From NCBI GenBank assembly GCA_039680225.1, contig JBDKTK010000414.1, positions 1 through 11,627 on the forward strand: a stretch of 11,627 bases of DNA, given 5' to 3'. A program made the translations under genes and the position numbers. Below the pieces are notes generated by a model, which was not told the DNA's origin, searched no databases, and saw only the letters and a list, made by a program, of their open reading frames with translations. Positions within the stretch are counted from its first letter, which is position 1, and every line of letters starts with the position of its first letter. Of this stretch, positions 1 through 6,775 are shown piece by piece. This stretch comes from JBDKTK01 sp039680225 (GTDB taxonomy: Bacteria; Desulfobacterota; Syntrophia; Syntrophales; UBA4778).

Positions 1-1104
1 GGGACTGTCCTGCGCAACAGCAGCATCCTCAGGAAAAGGTACGGCAGGGTCTATGTGAACGCGGGAGAACCGATATTCCTCAAATCGTACCTTTCCTCAA
101 TTGAAAAGCCGTTTGAGGACATGAGCCTGGACGAAAGACGCAGCTTTTACCGGAAGATCGGGTACGAAATAGTTGCCGAGATCAACAAGGTCTCCGTTGT
201 CACCCCGTTCTCGTTGATCGCGGCCTGCCTGCTGTGCCACTATCACAGGGGAATTTCACATAACGACCTGATGATGATCTTCAACGTTTTCTATGATTTC
301 CTGCATTTCCAGAAAGTCCAGTTTTCCTCCACTTTCGGCAATAAGGATAAGGCCATAGCGGATGCCCTGTACCTCTTTGAGTCTTCCGGCCTTGTTTCAA
401 AAATGGGAATAGAGGAAGAGGACAAGGCGGAAGAAGTCGCGGAAATAATATATTCCATTGAGGAAAATAAAAGGCTCAACCTGGAATACTACAAGAACAA
501 CGTGCTGCACTTTTTCATCCCGCTGTCCTTCATCGCCACATCCATCCTGGCGCATAGCGAAGATTCCATAGCCCTGTACAGGATCATGGAAGACTATAAA
601 TTCCTGAAGCGGCTCTTCCGCAACGAATTCATATTCGAGGAAAAGAGAGACGACCTGGAGGAAGTAAACGCCGTGCTTACCTACATGCACGAACAGGGGA
701 TGATCAAGGACCTTGACCTGGAGGGCGAGAACTGCATCGAGATCAGGGGCCGGGGGCGCACCAGGCTCAGGCCCTTTGCCGGCCTCATTCACAACTACAT
801 CGAATCTTACTGGGTTGTCATCCGCGGGTGCTCGTACCTCAAAAAAGAGCCGAAGATCGAGAGGGAGTTCCTCCGCAAGGTCCAGCAGCTCGGCACAAGG
901 ATGTACAAGAAAGGCGAAGTGGCAAGGGCGGAATCGCTTTCCACTTCCAATTACACCAATGCGCTGAAATTCATGGTTGATTCGGAAATCCTGATCCTGT
1001 CCAGGACCTTTGACAAGAAGAACAGGGAAATAAAGACCTACTATCTTGCGGAAAGCAAAGGCAGGATTGAATCGTTACGGCAGAGGGTTTTCAGGTTCCT
1101 GTAG
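1..1104 (+). CDS. plsB: Glycerol-3-phosphate acyltransferase PlsB, C-terminal part (5' end outside window)
   Basis: PlsB is the membrane-associated enzyme that acylates sn-glycerol-3-phosphate at position 1, the first step of phospholipid synthesis. The frame is open from base 1, so the gene begins left of the window; the GTG at 55 is internal. The 367 visible residues start just before the last conserved acyltransferase block, seen as GRVYVNAGEPI, which matches GQGYVNFGEP of E. coli PlsB. The following INKVSVVTPFSLIAACLL and YYKNNVLHFFIPLS stretches correspond to the E. coli segments INNAGAANAMNLCCTALL and YYRNNIAHMLVLPS. The catalytic HX4D motif must lie outside the window. The stop (TAG) is three bases from the end of the convergent HD-GYP gene, with no room for a separate terminator. 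The family assignment is firm; acyl-CoA versus acyl-ACP preference cannot be read here. Confidence 0.88.
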   Translation, partial: GTVLRNSSILRKRYGRVYVNAGEPIFLKSYLSSIEKPFEDMSLDERRSFYRKIGYEIVAEINKVSVVTPFSLIAACLLCHYHRGISHNDLMMIFNVFYDFLHFQKVQFSSTFGNKDKAIADALYLFESSGLVSKMGIEEEDKAEEVAEIIYSIEENKRLNLEYYKNNVLHFFIPLSFIATSILAHSEDSIALYRIMEDYKFLKRLFRNEFIFEEKRDDLEEVNAVLTYMHEQGMIKDLDLEGENCIEIRGRGRTRLRPFAGLIHNYIESYWVVIRGCSYLKKEPKIEREFLRKVQQLGTRMYKKGEVARAESLSTSNYTNALKFMVDSEILILSRTFDKKNREIKTYYLAESKGRIESLRQRVFRFL

Positions 1105-1107
1105 TAT

Positions 1108-2322
1108 TCAGGTGCAGGATGAGCCGGTATCGGTATCCGGGTAACGGGCCTTGATAGCCCTTATCGATTCGGCGCACGCAAAGAATATCTCAACCAGCTC
1201 GGGGTCAAACTGATTTCCCGCCTCTTCCCTCAAAATCCCGAACGCCTTTTCGTCATCCCAGGCATCCTTGTAGCACCTGCGTGTCACCAGGGCATCGTAA
1301 ACATCGGCTATTGCGACAATCCTGCCGAATAACGGTATTTGATCCCCTTTCTTGGGGCAGCATCCCCCGATTGCATCATAGCCGGGATAACCCTTGCCGT
1401 CCCAGCGCTCATGATGGGTCAGGGCCACTTCTGAAGCCGCTTCGGCAAAATCGGAATTCTGGTCCAGGAAAAGCCGGGCGCCGTGGATGGTGTGCTCCTT
1501 CATGGCGTCAAACTCCTCAGCGGTGAGCCGGTCCGGTTTTTTCAATATCGTGTCGGATATGGCAACCTTGCCGACATCGTGCAGCATGGCGGCCATCCTC
1601 AATATGTCCCGCTTCACATCGATTTCCCGGGAGGGGATATTCCTCCGGCGCGCCCATTCCTGGTATATCTCATCGGCATAACTTGCCACCCTGTTGACAT
1701 GGGCGCCCGTTTCCTTGGGGTCCCGCATTTCGGCCATGCGAATCATCTGCAGGAGGATGCCCCTGGTCAGTTGGGCCCTTTCCAGGGCCATTGACGCGAT
1801 CCCCGCGAAATGGTGCATTCCTTTTTCGTCGAATTTTGAGAATGGCACGATCCGGCGATTTTCGTCCTGGGCATTGATGATCTGCAGGACGCCCAAAATA
1901 TCGTTCCTCATTGTTTTCAACGGCATGGTCAGAATAGAAGTGGTCCTGTAACCGCTCTGTTCATCGAAACTGCGGCTGAACTTGTAAGGCACCTTGCCGT
2001 CCAGCTTATAGACATCTTCAATATTGAGAGTCTCTCCCGTTGACGCGGCGTACCCGGCGATGCTGTTGGTGTCAATGGGGATAGTGAATCTTGAGTAAAT
2101 GAGTTTGGCCCCTTCGGGGAGTTTCTTCTGCAAAGCGGCGTTTTGCGTGTAGCTGAATTTGAGATCGTTCTTTTCGCGGATGTAGATAGATCCGGCATCT
2201 GCATTTACGAATCTCCGGGCCTCTCCCAGGATCTTCTCCATCAGGATATCGAGGTCCTTGATCTGGTTGATTTCTATCCCTATGTTGATGAGAGATTCGA
2301 GTTTCCGTTCCTTGTTCTGCAT
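1108..2322 (-). CDS. GAF domain plus HD-GYP domain protein, probable cyclic-di-GMP phosphodiesterase
   Basis: This is a soluble 404-residue signalling protein with an N-terminal GAF sensor domain (about residues 8-183) and a C-terminal HD-GYP hydrolase (about 190-385). The catalytic set looks complete: E198 and H208 in EMRDPKETGAH, the HD pair H248-D249 followed by GK, then HHERWDGKGYP at 303-313 and IADVYDAL at 338-345. HD-GYP enzymes hydrolyse c-di-GMP at a metal centre, so phosphodiesterase activity is expected; the GAF ligand is unknown. Between GYP and IPLF there are about 15 residues instead of the usual 7 or so, including adjacent cysteines C321-C322. The gene lies 107 bases downstream of the response regulator on the same strand. 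The gap has no terminator-like hairpin, so read-through is possible, but it is AT-rich and may hold a promoter of its own. The Shine-Dalgarno sequence before the ATG is weak. Confidence 0.9.
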   Translation of the reverse strand: MQNKERKLESLINIGIEINQIKDLDILMEKILGEARRFVNADAGSIYIREKNDLKFSYTQNAALQKKLPEGAKLIYSRFTIPIDTNSIAGYAASTGETLNIEDVYKLDGKVPYKFSRSFDEQSGYRTTSILTMPLKTMRNDILGVLQIINAQDENRRIVPFSKFDEKGMHHFAGIASMALERAQLTRGILLQMIRMAEMRDPKETGAHVNRVASYADEIYQEWARRRNIPSREIDVKRDILRMAAMLHDVGKVAISDTILKKPDRLTAEEFDAMKEHTIHGARLFLDQNSDFAEAASEVALTHHERWDGKGYPGYDAIGGCCPKKGDQIPLFGRIVAIADVYDALVTRRCYKDAWDDEKAFGILREEAGNQFDPELVEIFFACAESIRAIKARYPDTDTGSSCT

Positions 2323-2429
2323 GCCGGATCCGTCGATTTTGCTTGGTAAATTGTTGTAGCTTAATAAAATAAAAAGGCATCAAAGTAAACACACAAATGT
2401 AGAAATCCGAAATATTACAGAGACATCCT

Positions 2430-3782
2430 TCACTGCTTGAGATTGTATTTTTTAAGCTTGTAGCGCAGCATGCGCTCGCTGATTCCGAGCAGGTCGGCGG
2501 CTTTGGACTGGTTATTGCCCGACTGCTGCATTGCATCGCGGATCATCTGCGATTCCAGCGCCTCAATCGAATCCTTCATTTTGCCGTCCAGCTTCTTTTC
2601 ACCCCCGCCGTTGCCGTCCCGGAAAGGAAGGTCGTCGACGGAGATAATCCCGTCCCTGGAAATAACGATTGACCTCTCCAGGATATTCTCGAGCTCGCGC
2701 ACGTTACCGGGATAATCGTATTTCATCAGAAGGTCCCGGGCCTCCCGGCTGATCGACTTCTCCTTGCCGTTTTCGGATGAAAATTTCTTCAGAAAAAAAT
2801 CGATCAGCGGAGGTATGTCGTCCTTCCTGTCCCGCAAAGGCGGTATCGACATGGTGACAACGTTGAGCCTGTAGAACAGGTCTTCGCGGAACGCGCCCTC
2901 CCGGACGCGCGCCTCCAGGTCGCGGTTTGTGGCGCTGATTATGCGCACATCCGACTTGATGTTTTCGTTGCCGCCGAGCCGCTGGAATTCGCGCTCCTGC
3001 AGGAACCTCAAAAGCTTCACCTGGAGCGGCAGGGACATTTCGCCTATCTCGTCCAGGAAGAGGCTCCCTCCTTCCGCCTCTTCAAAGCGCCCGATGCGCC
3101 TTTTTACCGCGCCGGTAAAGGCCCCTTTTTCGTGGCCGAACAGTTCGCTCTCCAGCAGGTTTTCGTGGATCGCGCCGCAGTTGACTGTAATTATGGGCCG
3201 CTCCGAACGCGGGCTCAGGTTGTGAATGAGCCTCGCCAGGAGTTCCTTCCCGGTGCCGCTCTCGCCCTGGATGAGCACGGTCGAGCGGCTTGCGGCAACC
3301 CGGCCGGCCATATTTACCATGTCTTCCATGACCCTGCTGCGATAAATGATCCGGTCCGAGGTTATGCCTTTCTCTCTCAACTGGCCGCGCAGGACCTCGT
3401 TCTCTCTCATCAGGATCCGGCGCTCGGAAATGCGTCGCAGGTGAATGAGCAGGTCTTCAAGATCAATTGGTTTTGTGACATAATCGACAGCCCCCGCCTT
3501 CATGGCGGCGACCGCAGTCTCGATTGTCCCGAAGGCCGTCATCATGATCACGTCGATTTCGGGGTTGATGGCCTTGACTGCTTCCAGGACTTCCAGGCCG
3601 TTCATCCCCGGCATCTTGAAGTCAAGCAGGATGACGTCGAAATGGCTCCTGCGAACAGCTTCCACGCCGGTTTCCCCGGAACTGGAAGCTGATACCGTAT
3701 GCCCCTCGCCGGCAAGGAAATCCAGGAGCATCTCCCTCTGGGATTGCCCGTCTTCAATGATATGAATACTAAGCGGTTTCAT
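2430..3782 (-). CDS. Sigma-54-dependent response regulator (NtrC/ZraR type)
   Basis: This 450-residue transcription activator has the full NtrC-family order. The receiver domain (1-120) has acidic E10/D11, phospho-acceptor D54, T82 and K104. The AAA+ domain (about 145-380) has Walker A GESGTGKE at 173-180, the sigma-54 contact loop GAFTGA at 220-225, Walker B FLDE at 242-245, and YPGNVREL at 357-364. A Fis-type helix-turn-helix follows at about 407-448. The intact GAFTGA loop means it should activate sigma-54 RNA polymerase from upstream sites. The partner kinase gene ends 15 bases upstream, and a strong Shine-Dalgarno (AGAGGTG) sits just before the ATG at 3782, so the two are co-transcribed. 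A matching sigma-54 promoter at 6249-6264 and a palindrome at 6063-6082 are its likely targets, by inference from position. Family certain; exact orthology to ZraR, AtoC or similar is not established. Confidence 0.95.
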   Translation of the reverse strand: MKPLSIHIIEDGQSQREMLLDFLAGEGHTVSASSSGETGVEAVRRSHFDVILLDFKMPGMNGLEVLEAVKAINPEIDVIMMTAFGTIETAVAAMKAGAVDYVTKPIDLEDLLIHLRRISERRILMRENEVLRGQLREKGITSDRIIYRSRVMEDMVNMAGRVAASRSTVLIQGESGTGKELLARLIHNLSPRSERPIITVNCGAIHENLLESELFGHEKGAFTGAVKRRIGRFEEAEGGSLFLDEIGEMSLPLQVKLLRFLQEREFQRLGGNENIKSDVRIISATNRDLEARVREGAFREDLFYRLNVVTMSIPPLRDRKDDIPPLIDFFLKKFSSENGKEKSISREARDLLMKYDYPGNVRELENILERSIVISRDGIISVDDLPFRDGNGGGEKKLDGKMKDSIEALESQMIRDAMQQSGNNQSKAADLLGISERMLRYKLKKYNLKQ

Positions 3783-3797
3783 TTCACCTCTTTGAAA

Positions 3798-5531
3798 TCA
3801 TAATGCGAGCGGCAGCACTATGCTGAATGTCGTGCCCGCCCCGACCCTGCTTTCAACTTTAATTATTCCGTTATGTCCGCGGATTATCTCATGCGCTATC
3901 GGCAGTCCCAGGCCCAGCCCCTTTTCCTTGGTTGTGTATTCGGGATTGAATATTTTTTCCAGGTCTTCCGGCCTCAGTCCGGCTCCCGTATCGCTCATTT
4001 TAAGGTTGACCGACCCGGCGCTCTTTTCCACGTTTATCGTGATCTCCCCGTTCCCCGCGATGGATTCCATCGCATTCTTCAGGATATTCAGGAGGGCCTG
4101 CTGGAGCTTGTCGACATCCATCGGGACCAGCAGGTTTTGTCCGTCCAGGTTTGAAATTATGGAGATGCCCCTGGCACGGGCTTCTTCCTCGATCAGGCTG
4201 ATCAGTTTCCGCAGGACGTCTTCTATCGGGTAATTCCTCAATTCCAGGCGCTGGGTCCGGGAGAAAGCGAGAAACTCTTCGATTATGCCGTTTAGCCTTC
4301 GGACCTCGTCTCTTATGACCGAGGTCATATTTTTGAACTTGGCGACTTTCTCCGGGTCGGGGGGCGCAAAATCCCTCTGAAGCCTCTGGGTAGCCATGCT
4401 TATCGCATTGAGGGGATTGCGGATTTCGTGGGCGACCCCCGCCGCCAGCTGGCCGAGCGATGAGAGCCGCTCAGATTGCTGGAGCCGGTTACGGAGCTCT
4501 TCAAGCCTTGCCATATGCCTGCTCTGGTTCTGGTAAATGAACAGGATTGCCAGGATTCCGGTCAGGACTATAAGGGCCATGGAGATAATCATGTGCAGGC
4601 TGTTCTTCGATAATATCTGGTCGGTCTTTTCCCGGTTGAGCCCCACCTGGCCGATGCCTTCGATTTTATTGTCGAGTACGAAGGGCACCTTTATTTCCTG
4701 GATATCGCTGTCCTTGAAGTTGATCTTGCGGCTGATCACCTGTGACTTCCCCGGCAGTCCTCCCGAAAGTGAAACGGGCGGCGCTTCTCCCGCGCTCCCG
4801 AAGACCTTGCCGTCCGGGCTCATTACCCGGATGAAGGAAATCTCTCCCGTCGACGCATTATCTATTGCCTTCTGAATCGCAATGCGCTTGCCCCAATACT
4901 CATATCCCTCCTCATCCAGGGCGGCGACTATTGTCCCGTTCGCAGCGGACCTTCGCAGGGCGATAAAACCCGTTGATTCATTTTTTTTCAGGGGGCTGAA
5001 AAGGTCGATCAGGATCTCCCGCTCCCCGACTATGACGGGATTGGCCCTCTTCAGCAGGTTGTGCGGCATTTCCCTGTTCTGGAAAATGATTTTGCCCCTG
5101 CTGTCGAGAACTGAGAAAAACCAGATTCCGTTGCGGGCAAGGATCGCCTCCATTTCCGCGTGGTCGCGACCCAGGGCCGGCTCTTTCTCAAATTTCCTGA
5201 CTGCGACAACAAAACTGTTGATGAATGTTTCCTGAATAAGGAAAGGTTCGTTGCTCAGCAGGGACAGCGCGCCTTCGCTCTCCTCCCTGTAGAGTTTCAT
5301 CAAACTGGAATAATTGTCCTGGGCTTCCTTCTGGACAAAGTTTACGATCTCGATAGCCCGGTTCTCCATGGAACTGACCAGGGTCTTATCAAGCCTTCTC
5401 AGGTCCATTAAACCCGTAACAAGTATGAGTGAAACAAAAAGAATGCAAACCAGGAATAACGCGAGCGGCTGCAGGAAGGGTTTTGAAAGTTTACGTCTGA
5501 ACTCCCGGGTAAGTGCCTTTAATTGCTCCAT
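3798..5531 (-). CDS. Membrane sensor histidine kinase with large periplasmic domain (ZraS/AtoS-like architecture)
   Basis: This 577-residue kinase senses an envelope or external signal and phosphorylates the adjacent regulator. It has an N-terminal membrane helix (about 20-42), a periplasmic region of roughly 270 residues (43-312) that is large enough for a double PAS/Cache-like sensor, and a second helix (about 313-334). A short charged linker without an obvious HAMP or PAS domain leads to the dimerisation helix with phospho-acceptor H368 in AHEIRNPLNA. The ATP-binding domain has the N box with N486 (NILKNAMES), the G1 box DTGAG at 514-518 and the G2 box GLGLGLPIA at 538-546, all intact. It starts 35 bases after the Spy-like gene, with only a weak Shine-Dalgarno, which suggests translation from the shared mRNA. 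The ligand is not readable from the sequence; a cell-envelope cue is inferred from the neighbouring Spy-like genes. Confidence 0.93.
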   Translation of the reverse strand: MEQLKALTREFRRKLSKPFLQPLALFLVCILFVSLILVTGLMDLRRLDKTLVSSMENRAIEIVNFVQKEAQDNYSSLMKLYREESEGALSLLSNEPFLIQETFINSFVVAVRKFEKEPALGRDHAEMEAILARNGIWFFSVLDSRGKIIFQNREMPHNLLKRANPVIVGEREILIDLFSPLKKNESTGFIALRRSAANGTIVAALDEEGYEYWGKRIAIQKAIDNASTGEISFIRVMSPDGKVFGSAGEAPPVSLSGGLPGKSQVISRKINFKDSDIQEIKVPFVLDNKIEGIGQVGLNREKTDQILSKNSLHMIISMALIVLTGILAILFIYQNQSRHMARLEELRNRLQQSERLSSLGQLAAGVAHEIRNPLNAISMATQRLQRDFAPPDPEKVAKFKNMTSVIRDEVRRLNGIIEEFLAFSRTQRLELRNYPIEDVLRKLISLIEEEARARGISIISNLDGQNLLVPMDVDKLQQALLNILKNAMESIAGNGEITINVEKSAGSVNLKMSDTGAGLRPEDLEKIFNPEYTTKEKGLGLGLPIAHEIIRGHNGIIKVESRVGAGTTFSIVLPLAL

Positions 5532-5566
5532 CTAAAAATCTCATTTTCCGATCCACACGAGAACGC

Positions 5567-6010
5567 TCATTGGTGCCTGACAGGGTACCTGCTCGAATTC
5601 TCCAGTGACCTGCACCAGAGGCGGAGCTGTTCAGGAGTGAGGATTCTCCTGATTTCGACCTCATAGCTGATCATATCGCGTATGATCTGGCCGTTTATAG
5701 ATTCTATTTCCCTGCCTTTGGCCCTGATCGCCTCCTCGCTCGTGTTCGGATCGGCTACAAGCTGCTTGAATTCTATCTGTTTGCCCGCCAGTTCCGTTTT
5801 CTTCTGGACCATTCTGTTCACGTAAGCGTTCTTTATCCTCCGGATAGAAGTGGTCTGCTCCTCGGATAAGTTGAGGTCCTGCAAATTCAGATCACGGGAG
5901 CTCAGGGCCGGGTTGTCATATCTCATACTTCCGCGCGGCGATTGGGCCTGGGCCCAGTCGGAACAGACGACAATCAGAATCCACGCGATTGCAAAAAGAA
6001 CTCTTTTCAT
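5567..6010 (-). CDS. Secreted Spy/CpxP/ZraP-like periplasmic protein, first paralogue
   Basis: This is a small exported protein of the LTXXQ / heavy-metal-resistance superfamily, whose members are helical periplasmic chaperones or stress sensors. The start at 6010 is chosen because GAGGG lies about six bases before it and the protein then begins with a standard signal peptide (MKRVLFAIAWILIVV... with a predicted AQA cut after residue 22). An ATG at 6022 is a weaker alternative; extending to 6124 would run through the promoter. The 147-residue product carries LSEEQ at 48-52 and LTPEQ at 124-128, flanking a charged helical stretch. The mature chain has one His and one Cys, so the histidine-rich zinc-binding segments of ZraP are absent. 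It is the first gene of the kinase/regulator operon and probably serves as signal modulator or output. Family likely; function inferred. Confidence 0.82.
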   Translation of the reverse strand: MKRVLFAIAWILIVVCSDWAQAQSPRGSMRYDNPALSSRDLNLQDLNLSEEQTTSIRRIKNAYVNRMVQKKTELAGKQIEFKQLVADPNTSEEAIRAKGREIESINGQIIRDMISYEVEIRRILTPEQLRLWCRSLENSSRYPVRHQ

Positions 6011-6056
6011 CAAATCCCTCATTTCACATCCGGCCGTCCCGACCGAAAATGTGAGT

Positions 6057-6085
6057 ATCATAGTTCGACAATATTGTCGAACCAA
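6057..6085 (-). promoter_or_regulatory. Sigma-70-like promoter of the Spy/kinase/regulator operon
   Basis: Read leftward, a TTGGTT box (6085-6080) and a TATGAT box (6062-6057, one mismatch from TATAAT) are separated by exactly 17 bases. The spacer is occupied by the palindrome at 6063-6082. Transcription would begin near 6050, giving a leader of about 40 bases before the ATG at 6010. The -10 box is good and the -35 box is weak, which suits a regulated promoter. No GG-N10-GC sigma-54 element is visible in this direction. Confidence 0.55.
6063..6082. promoter_or_regulatory. Perfect 20-bp palindrome, candidate regulator binding site
   Basis: The sequence GTTCGACAATATTGTCGAAC equals its own reverse complement over all 20 bases with no spacer, and symmetry breaks immediately outside it. 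It lies between the -35 and -10 boxes of the leftward promoter and roughly 190-210 bases upstream of the expected start of the rightward sigma-54 transcript. A dimeric regulator bound here could block the leftward promoter and also act as an enhancer for the rightward one. The adjacent NtrC-family regulator is the obvious candidate, but a TetR- or MarR-like repressor encoded elsewhere is possible. Confidence 0.65.
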
Positions 6086-6153
6086 AAAACAATTCTCAAA
6101 ATCAACAGAACCAATTAAAATCACACATATTTTCTAAAAGTCAGCCCCGGAAG

Positions 6154-6163
6154 GCTCGACAAT
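6154..6163 (+). promoter_or_regulatory. Second copy of the palindrome half-site
   Basis: GCTCGACAAT matches the left arm of the 6063-6082 palindrome (GTTCGACAAT) at 9 of 10 positions. The right arm is degenerate, about 4 of 10 matches. It would sit around -111 to -121 relative to the sigma-54 transcript start, a usual distance for an enhancer site. It may be a weaker secondary binding site. Confidence 0.35.
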
Positions 6164-6169
6164 TCTTTC

Positions 6170-6188
6170 CGGCCCCTGCCCGGGGCCG
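6170..6188 (+). repeat. GC-rich hairpin in the divergent control region
   Basis: CGGCCCC (6170-6176) and GGGGCCG (6182-6188) are perfect complements around a 5-base loop, and TTTT follows on the plus strand. It has the shape of a short terminator for plus-strand transcription, but no plus-strand gene ends nearby. It could stop stray rightward transcripts before the sigma-54 promoter, or it could be incidental. Confidence 0.35.
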
Positions 6189-6248
6189 TTTTCGGCCGCA
6201 TGAAAGAATATGTAATAAATTCAAACGTATATTCCATCTGTATATCAG

Positions 6249-6264
6249 TGGCATGAGTCATGCA
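6249..6264 (+). promoter_or_regulatory. Sigma-54 (-24/-12) promoter for the second Spy-like gene
   Basis: TGGCATGAGTCATGCA matches the consensus TGGCAC-N5-TTGCW at 9 of its 11 specified positions. The invariant GG (6250-6251) and GC (6262-6263) are at the exact ten-base spacing. Transcription should begin near 6275. Initiation there requires an NtrC-type activator, and one is encoded in the divergent operon. The ATG at 6260 lies inside the -12 element and so cannot be the start codon of this gene. Confidence 0.75.
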
Positions 6265-6310
6265 CGTACCATATGCAAAAAGCATGAAAAGAAAGGTTTT
6301 GACGGGAATA

Positions 6311-6775
6311 ATGAAGAAAACGGGTCTGGCTCTCATCATCTCGGCAGTATTTTTAATGGCCGGCACTGCTTTTGCCGGAGATTCGGACAGGGCCGGTTGG
6401 ATGGGGCCTTTCAGTCCCGACCTGCTTTCCAAGTTAAAGCTCTCTGAAAATCAAGTGTCTGAAATCCAGGTGCTCCGGGAAAAAGTGATTGAAAAGGTGT
6501 CGCCGCTGAGGAGCTCGCTTTTTCAAATCAAGGGCGAGTTGAAGGACCTCTGGATCCAGAACAAGCCGGACGAGAACCGGATAAAAGAAAAGCAAAAAGA
6601 AATCCGGTCTTTAAGGGACCAGATCAAAGATAAAATAACGAATTACAGCCTGGAGTTGAAGAAGCTCCTCACACCCGAGCAGAATTCACAGCTCGCTGCC
6701 TTGTGGCTCGAATGGGGCAAGGGTATGGGGAAAGATAAATCGAGCATACAAGGACCCGTAACGGGTCAGAAATGA
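6311..6775 (+). CDS. Secreted Spy/CpxP/ZraP-like periplasmic protein, second paralogue
   Basis: This is a 154-residue exported protein of the LTXXQ / heavy-metal-resistance superfamily. The start at 6311 gives a textbook signal peptide (MKKTGLALIISAVFLMAG, cut after AFA at residue 22) and a leader of about 36 bases from the sigma-54 start. An in-frame ATG at 6284 is possible but leaves almost no leader and lacks a Shine-Dalgarno. LSENQ (44-48) and LTPEQ (120-124) are 76 residues apart, the same spacing as LSEEQ and LTPEQ in the first paralogue. The region between is rich in Lys, Glu, Asp and Arg and predicted helical. The mature chain contains no His and no Cys, which argues against zinc binding of the ZraP kind and for a Spy-like chaperone role. 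It is probably the main inducible target of the neighbouring two-component system. Confidence 0.85.
   Translation: MKKTGLALIISAVFLMAGTAFAGDSDRAGWMGPFSPDLLSKLKLSENQVSEIQVLREKVIEKVSPLRSSLFQIKGELKDLWIQNKPDENRIKEKQKEIRSLRDQIKDKITNYSLELKKLLTPEQNSQLAALWLEWGKGMGKDKSSIQGPVTGQK

Larger units (their letters stand above)
6011..6310. promoter_or_regulatory. Divergent control region between the two Spy-like genes
   Basis: This 300-base stretch has no convincing gene. It contains, left to right: the leftward promoter with its embedded palindrome (6057-6085), an AT-rich tract (about 6083-6140), a partial copy of the palindrome half-site (6154-6163), a GC-rich hairpin (6170-6188), a second AT-rich tract (about 6200-6247), and the rightward sigma-54 promoter (6249-6264). 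The order of regulator-like site, AT-rich and bendable DNA, then -24/-12 promoter is typical of sigma-54 systems, where an enhancer-bound activator loops to the polymerase. The longer reading frames on both strands that cross this region are rejected because they run through these sites. Confidence 0.7.

Noticed and set aside
2323..2429. Promoter for the HD-GYP gene in the gap after the regulator
   Set aside because: The AT-rich gap allows several weak -35/-10 pairings, none clearly better than background, and no -24/-12 element is present.
1934..5855. Identical 12-base string atagaagtggtc at 1934-1945 and 5844-5855
   Set aside because: Both copies are inside coding sequence on the same strand and encode a shared TTSI tetrapeptide in unrelated proteins; coincidence is sufficient.
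6011..6124. Upstream extension of the first Spy-like gene to an ATG at 6124
   Set aside because: The extension would run through the -10 box and the palindrome and would bury the signal peptide inside the protein.
6200..6247. Possible IHF bending site between the palindrome and the sigma-54 promoter
   Set aside because: The tract is AT-rich, but the best match to WATCAA-N4-TTR has at least two mismatches, so only the AT-richness is reported.
6260..6283. ATG at 6260 as start of the second Spy-like gene
   Set aside because: It lies inside the -12 element of the sigma-54 promoter and upstream of the expected transcript start.
6121..6432. 103-codon minus-strand frame across the control region
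   Set aside because: It covers both the sigma-54 promoter and the start of the second Spy-like gene, has no ribosome-binding site, and shows no recognisable motif.
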